Source: Fibrella arboris (GTDB lineage: Bacteria; Bacteroidota; Bacteroidia; Cytophagales; Spirosomataceae). Taken from it: a stretch of 64,000 bases of DNA. A model generated the notes under the pieces. The model ran no database searches. It saw nothing but the letters and a program-made list of their open reading frames with translations, and was not told the DNA's origin. Of this stretch, positions 42,983 through 51,300 are shown in pieces. The DNA is taken from the NCBI RefSeq assembly GCF_041321095.1, contig NZ_JBGGWE010000011.1, positions 169,861 to 233,860 of the forward strand. Reading direction: 5' to 3'. Made by a program: the position numbers and the translations under genes. The number at the start of each line of letters is the position of its first letter. Position 1 is the first letter of the stretch.

Positions 42983-45763
42983 TTATTTACCAGATGGTGC
43001 AGCTTTGGGTAATTGAGCCGCGGTAGCGGTGGGGTTGACCAGAAGCCATTCCAGGCTGAAGAGGTCGCGGTTGGGCGTAGTTGGCTTTACAAAAACGAAA
43101 TACAGGTCATGCTGGCCACCGGGATTGGTAATAGCTGTAGTCAGTTCTTTGTACGTATTCCAGCTTCCGGTGGGTTCGTAGGCCAGGGTACTCACTACTG
43201 GGCCGGTTGGCGAGTCGGCATGCACCTCAACCGTTGCGGCACGGTCTTTTGATGAATACCTGTACGTGAGCTGATCAATGCCCGCCAGGTCAATATTTTT
43301 CAGCACGAAGTAGGACTGGTTGTGGATGTTGCCCAGGCGCTTGCCCTGCCGGGTCATGTTACTGAGTTCATCGGCCTCACTGCCCAGTATTTTAGTAGGC
43401 CGGAGTACCAGCACGTCGGTCTTCGTAAGCGACAGTGGTGATTTCCGGCTGGTGGCCGGGGTAGCCACGGGGCCTTTATCCGTGTAGGAGGCGGTGAGTA
43501 CGTACCGGCCCTGCTGCTCTTTCCCTACATGCTCGGCCAGCATCAGCTTACCCTGTTGCGGCAACCTGTTTTCGGTTGGTTCGTTACCCACCGAGAGAAT
43601 ATACTTCACAATTTCGGTGGCTTCCTCCCGCGATAGCTGTGGGTGGGCGCTCATGGCATGTTCGCCCCAGACACCGCCACCACCTATGATGATTTTATTC
43701 GCCAGCCTGGCCGTGGCCGTCTTGTCATCCCGGTACCGTTTGGCCACTTCCGTAAACGACGGACCAACCGATTTGGCGTTCAACTGATGGCAGGCTTTAC
43801 AATCCGACCCGGCGATGAGCGACTTGCCCAGGCCAAACGTCGACGTTAGTTGTTGGTGACCCATCAGGGGTTCGCTGCTCACTTTGGGAATGTAGTTCAG
43901 CACCACTTTCACGTTTTTCCTGTCGATCACCTTGTCTTCTTTGTCCCGTATGTTCACGCTATAGGCAAGCGGCGCGGTAGTCGGTGGAAAAAACGTGCGA
44001 TTCTGCGGAACAGCAATGGCGACTTGCGGCGCGGTGTTTCCCACTTTGATCGTCATCGTGTCGGAGTTCGACTGGCCCGACTGATCGGTTACGGTCAATA
44101 TAGCGGTATAGATACCATTTTTGCGGAAAGTGTAGGTCGGGTTCACCTCAGTCGACGCTACCTTGCCTCCTTCGAAACGCCAGGCATAACGTACCTGATC
44201 ACCCGAATCAAAGTCGCGGCTTTTGTCGCCCTTGAACGCGACCGTCAGTGGAGCCAGGCCAATGGTATCGGCCGCCGTCACCTGCGCAACGGGAGGGCGG
44301 TTCCCGGCGTTGAAGTCGACTCTTACCAGCCGGGCGTCTTCATTATCGATGCCATATACTGACCCGTATTCCAGCATGTAGATACTCCCGTCCGGGCCAA
44401 TTTCCATGTCGACCGGGCGACGGAAATCACCGGCTGCCGGCATGAAGGCTTCCATCGACTGGTAATTCTGGTCCTTATCGAGGCGCACGGCAAACACCCA
44501 ATTGCGCATCCAGTCGTACATAAAAAGGGCTTTGTCGTAGTAAGCAGGCAGTTTTGTATTCGATTTCAGCGCGGCATCGTAATGATATACGGGGCCACCC
44601 ATGGCACAACGGCCACCCACGCCCAACTGGGCAAACTCATTCGACTTGTCGTACGGATACCAGACCATTGCCTTCTGGGTGGGTGGCAGGGTTTTCAGGC
44701 CCGTATTGTTTGGCGACTTGTTAACGGGAGCCTTGAGGTCAAATAGCGCGCCGACTTCCTTACTCGCAAAATCATACTGGTAGTAGGGTTTGCTGTCGCC
44801 GACGAAATAAGGCCAGCCATAGTTACCTGCCTTTTTGGCCTGGTTGAACTCATCGTAGCCGCGTGGCCCCTGTTTACTGTCGGTACCGGCATCAGGGCCA
44901 ATTTCGCCCCAGTACAGGATTGAAGTGACCGGATCGACCGAGATCCGATAGGGATTCCGGCACCCCATCACATAAATTTCGGGCCGGGTATTGGACATAC
45001 CTACCGGAAACAGGTTTCCCGCCGGGATGGTATAGGCAGGCTGCCCCTGGGCGATGGCTGATTCCACATGAATACGCAGGATTTTTCCCCGCAGGTCGTT
45101 GGTATTGCCCGCCGAACGCTGGGCGTCGAAGGTCAACCGGCCCTCGCGGTCATCGATGGGGGCATGGCCGCCCGATTCAAACGGTACGGTATTATCACCG
45201 GTCGAGATAAACAGGTTTCGGTGGGCATCCCAGCACATGGACCCACCCGTATGGGCGCTCACTTCCAGGTCGATCGGAAATTCGATGATCACCTTTTCGG
45301 AGGCCACATCCAGGCTGCTGTCGTTATTGATGGTGAACCGGGCAATACGCTGTTTGGTCTGCTGCTGGTCCTGAACCGTGTAAAAGAAATAAAGGAAGTG
45401 GTTCCGGGCAAAGTCAGGATCGATGGTCATTCCCAGCAGACCATTCAGGTATTTGTCGACAGCCTTGACCGGAAAGTCGTAGAGCAGGCGCGTTTTTTTC
45501 TGGGCGGGATCATAGCCGTAAAACTTACCGGCCCGTTCCACAAAAAACACCCGGCCATCGGGCGCAACGGCCAGCTCCATCGGCTCGTTGAGGTCGTTGG
45601 ACAGTACCGTTTTGGTGAACCGGTTTTCTTCGGGCCGGTTCACGGTATCGGCCAGGATCGGCGTTGAGCGGGTAGTGATTGGGTTCGACCATCGGTCGGG
45701 TATCGTGGTGAGGCCAAGCAGTACACCAAGGACTGCGCTGTATCGTATCAACGGGAAGAGCAT
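42983..45763 (-). CDS. PQQ-type sugar dehydrogenase fused to PKD, cytochrome c and CBM6-like domains
   Basis: About 926 residues from ATG 45763 (MLFPLIRYSAVLGVLLG); an in-frame start at 45817 adds 18 residues. Domains in order: a soluble-glucose-dehydrogenase-like propeller (about 40-490; LNEPMELAVAPDGRVFFVER, GGSMCWDAHRNLFISTGDN), a PKD domain (about 500-580), a class I cytochrome c domain with CKACH from Cys655, and a C-terminal carbohydrate-binding sandwich (about 790-905). The propeller probably oxidises a sugar or aldose with PQQ or a similar cofactor, and the heme domain takes the electrons. It leads the operon DUF1080-GH16. The real electron acceptor and substrate are not shown. Confidence 0.9.
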   Translation of the reverse strand: MLFPLIRYSAVLGVLLGLTTIPDRWSNPITTRSTPILADTVNRPEENRFTKTVLSNDLNEPMELAVAPDGRVFFVERAGKFYGYDPAQKKTRLLYDFPVKAVDKYLNGLLGMTIDPDFARNHFLYFFYTVQDQQQTKQRIARFTINNDSSLDVASEKVIIEFPIDLEVSAHTGGSMCWDAHRNLFISTGDNTVPFESGGHAPIDDREGRLTFDAQRSAGNTNDLRGKILRIHVESAIAQGQPAYTIPAGNLFPVGMSNTRPEIYVMGCRNPYRISVDPVTSILYWGEIGPDAGTDSKQGPRGYDEFNQAKKAGNYGWPYFVGDSKPYYQYDFASKEVGALFDLKAPVNKSPNNTGLKTLPPTQKAMVWYPYDKSNEFAQLGVGGRCAMGGPVYHYDAALKSNTKLPAYYDKALFMYDWMRNWVFAVRLDKDQNYQSMEAFMPAAGDFRRPVDMEIGPDGSIYMLEYGSVYGIDNEDARLVRVDFNAGNRPPVAQVTAADTIGLAPLTVAFKGDKSRDFDSGDQVRYAWRFEGGKVASTEVNPTYTFRKNGIYTAILTVTDQSGQSNSDTMTIKVGNTAPQVAIAVPQNRTFFPPTTAPLAYSVNIRDKEDKVIDRKNVKVVLNYIPKVSSEPLMGHQQLTSTFGLGKSLIAGSDCKACHQLNAKSVGPSFTEVAKRYRDDKTATARLANKIIIGGGGVWGEHAMSAHPQLSREEATEIVKYILSVGNEPTENRLPQQGKLMLAEHVGKEQQGRYVLTASYTDKGPVATPATSRKSPLSLTKTDVLVLRPTKILGSEADELSNMTRQGKRLGNIHNQSYFVLKNIDLAGIDQLTYRYSSKDRAATVEVHADSPTGPVVSTLAYEPTGSWNTYKELTTAITNPGGQHDLYFVFVKPTTPNRDLFSLEWLLVNPTATAAQLPKAAPSGK

Positions 45764-46216
45764 GAAAAAGAAAGAAAAGTGTGCGACTAAACTAACCAAG
45801 CCGGATTGCCCAATCACCTGCTCTATCGAATATACGTCAAATCAGGCTGGACATCGTGCAAAAATAAACCAGTCGAGATTAGCGAGACGGGTATCTCCGC
45901 CACCGGGCCGGAATAAATCAGTCACTTCGGCCCGGACGGTCTACCAATCTTTTTTCTATGCGTTTCCATACCTGTCAACCGCCCTGGCAGGAGCCGTCGG
46001 CGTATAGCCAGCCGGTGTTCAGGTCGAGAATGATACGGTCAATGGCGGGCCTGCTGGCGGGCGCAGGTACGTTGTGCAGGCTGGCCATCGGCTATACGCC
46101 TTACATGGCGTTCATGGAGTTCGATCAGCACCTGGCTGATAGGCTACGTGATCTATTCAGCCGGCAACCATTGGCAAGCTTACCTTTGCTGCCAACTGAA
46201 CCATCGGCCCGTTCGT
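45764..46216. other. Divergent intergenic region (453 bp)
   Basis: It separates the PQQ fusion and an AraC gene, so it holds both promoters. A GC-rich stretch around 45950-46190 contains short open frames reading as hydrophobic sequence (FYAFPYLSTALAGAVGV, then SMAGLLAGAGTLCRLAIGY in another frame). This looks like a frameshifted membrane-protein relic, but I could not name a family. No strong promoter match was found. Confidence 0.35.
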
Positions 46217-47086
46217 ATGTCCTCGCAGGTACCTGTCTATAAACTCAACTCGTTTGCCCGGTACGAGCCGAACGCACGCTTCTACATGACCCGGCTGGAA
46301 ACGCTGGTTCGGGAATTTAAAGGCATTGATCAACCCCATTCCCATACCTTTTACCTGGTCATGTGGATTAGCCAGGGGAGCGGCAGTCATACCATCGATT
46401 TCAAGACGTACCCCATCAGACCGAATCAGCTCTATTTCCTCACACCTGGCCAGGTTCACAGCTGGCAGCTATCAGCCGACACACGGGGTTTCAATCTATT
46501 TTTTGAACCTGGTTTCTTTCAGGCGCGGCTGGGAAACCGGCTACTTCAATACTCATTTTATCACTCCCACCAGCACGTACCACTGCTGGAAGTCCAGGAG
46601 CAGCAAAGCCTGTTCAGCGACCTGTTCAAGCACGCCTATCAGGAATATGACCACCAGCAGGCCAACCGGTCCGACGTATTTCTGTCGTTCGTACACCTCA
46701 TCCTGGAATCGGCGAATCGGCTGTACGACCGGCAGCTGACCAATGCCGATGTGCATGACTATGACCGGATCCGGCAGTATGAATCGTTGCTGGAAGCACA
46801 GTTTATCCAGGTGCGGGCGGTTAGTGCTTATGCCGCCCAGCTGGGTCTGACGCCCAACCACCTGAACCACATCTGCAAAAAAGTACTGGGAAAAACGGCT
46901 AGTCAGCTGCTTCACGAACGGCTGCTGATCGAAGCCCAGCGCCTGCTTACCCACACGGCTCAATCGGTGAAAGAAGTGGGGTTCGCGTTAGGCTTCGATG
47001 ACCCCTCCTACTTCGTTCGTTTCTTCAGGAAATATGCCGGCCAAACACCAGTTGAATTTCGCAAAGAGCTGGCGCACGATCATTGA
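46217..47086 (+). CDS. AraC-family transcriptional regulator
   Basis: 289 residues from ATG 46217. An N-terminal cupin (HSHTFYLVMWISQGSGSHTIDF, in part; LYFLTPGQVHSW) and a C-terminal AraC DNA-binding domain (SAYAAQLGLTPNHLNHICKKVLG, in part, and VKEVGFALGFDDPSYFVRFFRK) are clear. It may control the divergent PQQ/DUF1080/GH16 operon, as sugar-sensing AraC proteins often do; this is inference from position. Confidence 0.92.
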   Translation: MSSQVPVYKLNSFARYEPNARFYMTRLETLVREFKGIDQPHSHTFYLVMWISQGSGSHTIDFKTYPIRPNQLYFLTPGQVHSWQLSADTRGFNLFFEPGFFQARLGNRLLQYSFYHSHQHVPLLEVQEQQSLFSDLFKHAYQEYDHQQANRSDVFLSFVHLILESANRLYDRQLTNADVHDYDRIRQYESLLEAQFIQVRAVSAYAAQLGLTPNHLNHICKKVLGKTASQLLHERLLIEAQRLLTHTAQSVKEVGFALGFDDPSYFVRFFRKYAGQTPVEFRKELAHDH

Positions 47087-47212
47087 TTTGTCCCATACAC
47101 GCCTTGGTTTGTGGTAGAACGGCGACGCACCCGGCGGTACTTTTGTTGGGTAAACAGCGCCGATCAAGAAGCCTTAGCCGGGCTGCTTTACGTCACCAAA
47201 CCAGTAATAGCC

Positions 47213-47614
47213 ATGTCTTCCGATAGCCGATTTTATAGCATTGTCACTAACAAATGTCCCCGTTGTCACCAGGGAGATTTCTTTACCAGCCAGAGCGCCT
47301 TCAGCCGGAATTTTGACCATATGCCTGATCACTGTCCGCACTGTGGCGCGAATTATATGCCTGAGCCGGGCTTCTACTGGGCATCTATGTTTGTCAGTTA
47401 CGCCTTCTTCACCATCTGGACCCTCCTCACATTCCTGGTTGCCGTTGTCTGGCTCAACCTGGATGTGACCTATTACCTGATCGGGCTGGTACCCACTCTT
47501 TTCCTCCTGACGCCTTATTTCTTTCGGATGGCACGACGTACCTGGTTGACCCTGTTTATCAAACCTGCGCCGGTTCAGCCTGCCTCACTCGATAACGCCG
47601 TAGCCGCTTCTTAG
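47213..47614 (+). CDS. DUF983 membrane protein
   Basis: 133 residues from ATG 47213. Two zinc-ribbon-like Cys pairs (CPRCHQGDFF and CPHCGANY) are followed by two TM helices (ASMFVSYAFFTIWTLLTF and YYLIGLVPTLFLLTPYF). This is the complete DUF983 layout. Function unknown. It lies 126 nt after the AraC gene. Confidence 0.9.
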   Translation: MSSDSRFYSIVTNKCPRCHQGDFFTSQSAFSRNFDHMPDHCPHCGANYMPEPGFYWASMFVSYAFFTIWTLLTFLVAVVWLNLDVTYYLIGLVPTLFLLTPYFFRMARRTWLTLFIKPAPVQPASLDNAVAAS

Positions 47615-47799
47615 AGGCGGTCACTTTCCAGCCATATCGTTCGCCATCCGGTGGGGTAACCAGGAAATGACTGGTGCAAACAATCAGGAAAATAACAAAA
47701 TACGGCCGGTTCGCTTTATCTGACAGGCCAGTATCACCGATATGCTTCCAGAATACGTTCGGGGTCGATTGGCTGGCAACTGTAAACCAACGAACAACC

Positions 47800-48189
47800 A
47801 TGAACGAAGAAACGGTAAAAAAAGCCGCCCGTATCTTACTGGGCAGCACCTTGATCTTTGCCGGTGTCAGCCACCTCACCTTTGCCCGGAAAGCCTTTCG
47901 CGCGCAGGTGCCCAATTGGGTTCCGCTAAAAAAAGACGATACGGTGGTGTATTCGGGCTTCGCCGAAATCGCCCTGGGCAGTGCGCTGGTGTTCACGAAC
48001 AAGAAGCATCAGGAAACGGTCGGGAAAGTGGCGGCCTCGTTCTTCGCGGCTGTTTTCCCCGGCAATATGTCGCAATACACCAACCATCGGAGTGCCTTTG
48101 GCCTGGACACCGACAAAAAGCGCTTCGCCCGCCTGCTCTTTCAGCCGGTGCTTATTTACTGGGCCTTGAAAAGCACGGCTTCGCACTAA
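47800..48189 (+). CDS. DoxX-like small membrane protein
   Basis: 129 residues from ATG 47800 (MNEETVKKAARILLGSTLIF). Three or four hydrophobic segments are seen, with the SHLTFARKAFRAQVPNWVP block typical of Bacteroidota DoxX-family proteins. Function is unclear; family members relate to redox or sulfur handling in some organisms. A 36-bp hairpin follows 40 nt after the stop. Confidence 0.75.
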   Translation: MNEETVKKAARILLGSTLIFAGVSHLTFARKAFRAQVPNWVPLKKDDTVVYSGFAEIALGSALVFTNKKHQETVGKVAASFFAAVFPGNMSQYTNHRSAFGLDTDKKRFARLLFQPVLIYWALKSTASH

Positions 48190-48228
48190 GCCTGCTCACG
48201 GATCTGCTACCTGACTATCAGCCCATAC

Positions 48229-48321
48229 GCCAACGAACAGGTCCATACCAGAACAGGTTCAGCCAATAAACCCACTGGGCGTATAGGCTGAACCTGTTCT
48301 GGTATGGACCTGTTCGTTGGC
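48229..48321. terminator. Perfect 36-bp hairpin
   Basis: Arms 48229-48264 and 48286-48321 are exact reverse complements around a 21-nt loop. Each arm contains GAACAGGT and GAACAGGTTC, so there is internal direct repetition too. It lies between the DoxX-like gene and the convergent T9SS gene. Confidence 0.6.
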
Positions 48322-48350
48322 TCCCTCGTTTTCGGCTCGGGCACTTGGGT

Positions 48351-48383
48351 CAGCCACTGGCCATCTTGAGCGGCCAGTGGCTG
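48351..48383 (-). terminator. Hairpin at the 3' end of the T9SS adhesin gene
   Basis: CAGCCACTGGCC (48351-48362) pairs with GGCCAGTGGCTG (48372-48383), 12 bp perfect with a 9-nt loop, 7 nt past the stop on the minus strand. Confidence 0.65.
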
Positions 48384-48390
48384 AGAGTAA

Positions 48391-51300
48391 TTATTCTGCT
48401 TTCAGCACCTTGACGGTCTGGCGTTGGGTTGGGGTACTTACCTGCAACAGGAATACCCCTGCCCCCTGCTCGCCCAGCGGGAACTGGTACTGCTCGGCAG
48501 GCTGTGGGCTGGCTACCTGCTTTTGGGCAATTACCCGGCCCTGCGGTGTAACCAGGACTACTTGCAGGGGTTGCCCAGCCGCCCCGCTAACCTGGAATGA
48601 TAGTACCTCGTCGCGTACGGGATTACCCAGCACCGTTACCGCTAACTGGCTTTCGGGTTCGGCTACAGCCAACCGGTACGCAGCGCCCGGCTCGCGCCCC
48701 CACACGCGATCAGCGCCCACGTAGACCACCACCCGGCTATTGGCGCTCGACTCGGCGGGCTGTTCCTGGTACGAGTAGTCGTTGGTCTGATCGAAGCGGC
48801 CGCCATCTGGCTTTGAGATGCGGTAACGGATACGGCCTGCGCTGGCCCCGGCAGCCAGTTGACCGCCCTGGTTAAAGCGAATTTCCAGGTAATAATTAGC
48901 GCCCGCCACTGCCGGACTTAGTGCCACCAGCTGCGTTTGCACGTTGCCTTCGTCTACTTCTACTTGCAACCGTTCGCTGCCGTCGGAAGTGAAATAGTAG
49001 CGCGCTTTCAGATCACTATAGTTCACCGGTACGTTGCCTTCGTTGCGCACCTCCAGATAAGTGCTGATCTGGGTGGCCGACGGGCCATTCTTACTTTCGG
49101 TCAAAGCCCGTAGCGCCCGGACCTGGGTGGCGGTGCCGGGCTCTACACCCGCAATAAGCACCCCGTTGTAATAGGCCGTGATGCGCTGAGTACCCACCAG
49201 CTGGTTGCGAACCGACGCATACGAATAGTCGTTCAGCTCATTCAACCCCGAATAGTCACTCTTGGCAAAATACGCCTGAATAGACCCGGTGTTCCCGTTA
49301 GGAGCCAGACTTCCGGCCCCGGCGGTGAAGCTGTATTCTACATAGCCCGAGGCGCCCTGCTGGGCAGGTGACAGGGGTACATAACGCAGCCGCACGTTCC
49401 CATTACCCACCTGCGCGTAATTCACCGACAGATTGCTCAGCGCCGCCGTGCCCTCCACCGTCAGGTAATAGCGCAACGTCAGATTGGCCAGCGGCAAACT
49501 GCCCAGGCCCTGGTTTTGCAACTGGATCAGGGGTTGAATGGCGTTGTTGTCTGCGTAGTTGTCCACATCACGGTGCAGTACCGTCAGCCGACCCCCTACC
49601 GTGACAACGGCCGTAGCCAGCGGGCTGGTGCACCCGTCTACCTGGCAGTTGGCCTGGTAGGTGAACGTACCTGGCTGGTTAGTAGCCACTATAATAGTCG
49701 ACCCCGTGCCCGAACTGTTGGCAGGGCCACTCCAGCTGATAGTGCCCGCGCAGCCACCAATTACCAGGTTGACATTCCCCGAGTTGACATCGACGGTCAC
49801 GGCAGACTGGCTGGCCGGATAGGCCCCTCCGCTCTGGGTCAACAGCGTAGGCGTGGGTGGTGTAGCTTTGACCCGCACGATCTGGGTAGCGGTGTTGGCG
49901 CAGCCGTTGGCATCGGTATAGCGGTAATCGACGGTGCGGTTACCCACCGCCAGCGTAGCCGGGTTGAATTGGGTAGCCGGTGTGCCATCAATGACGAAAC
50001 TGCCTCCCACTGGCGTAGCCGTCAGCGTGACGGTGCCCGCATCCTGACAATAGGCATTGGCCAATCCGGTAATGGAGAGAAATGGCAGCGGGTTGACCGT
50101 CACGTTCTGGGTCGTGGCGTTGGTACAGCCGTTCCCATCCGTGTACATATAGCGCACGGTATGGGCACCCAGGGCGATGGTTCCCGGTGCAAACTGGGTA
50201 GCCGATGTGCCATCCACGGTGAAGCTACCGCCCGCCGGTGCTCCCGTCAGGGTGACGGTGGCGGCATCCCGGCAGTAAGCGCCGGCCAAGCCTGTGATCG
50301 ATACCACTGGCAGCGGATTGACTGTTACCGATTGAGTGGTTGTATTGGTGCAACCATTGCTGTTCGTGTAACTGTACAGTACTGAGTGAGCACCCGCTGT
50401 CAGGTTGGCCGGATTGAAACTCGTTGCCGAATTCCCGTCAATGGTGAAGCTACCGCCTGTAGGTGACCCTGTCAATGTCACGGCCACGGCGTCTTTACAA
50501 TAGGCACTGGCTAAGCCTGTGATCGATACTACGGGCAGCGGATTGACCGTCACGTTCTGGATGGTATTGTTCGTGCAGCCGTTCCCATCCGTATAGGTGT
50601 AGTATACCGTATGAGCGCCATCGGCGAGCGAAGCCGGGTTGAACTGCGTCGCCAACGTAGCTCCGTCGATGTAGAAGCTGCCGCCCGAGGGTGTAGCCGT
50701 TAGCGTAACGGCCGCCGCATCTTTGCAGTAAGCACCGGACAGACCCGTAATGGCCACCACCGGCAGGGGATTCACCGTCACTGTCAGAGGGGCGCGTACA
50801 CTTTCGCAGCCATTGGCGTTTGTCTGGCTGACATAATACGTAAAGGTACCGGACGTAGCGGTAGACGGGGTAATGCTCGCAAAAGCCGTGCCTCCAGCAG
50901 GACCAGCATAGAACTTTAGACCAGTGCCTGTGGCCGTCAGGGAAGACGAAGAAGCACCGGTGCAGTAGGCAACGTTGGTAACAGTTGGTGCCACGGGCAG
51001 CGCATTAACCGTCACGTTCTGGCTGGCCGTATTGGTACAGGTTCCATTCGAGTAAGTATAGATCACGGTGTGGCTGCCTGCCGCCAAGTTGCTGGGGGCG
51101 AACTGCGTTGCCGCGTTACCATCCACGGTGAAACTACCACCCGTTGGTGAGCCCGTCAGGGTAACGGCCGCTGCATCCTTGCAGTAAGCGCCGGCCAACC
51201 CTGTGATCGACGGCGTTGGCACCCCATTGATCGTTACGACCTGGCTAGCTGTGTTGACGCAGCCGCTGCCGTTGGTATAGCGATAAATGACGGTATAGGT

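Noticed and set aside
49516..50385. Antisense frame in the adhesin repeats
   Set aside because: It arises from repetitive coding DNA; no signal, motif or start context.
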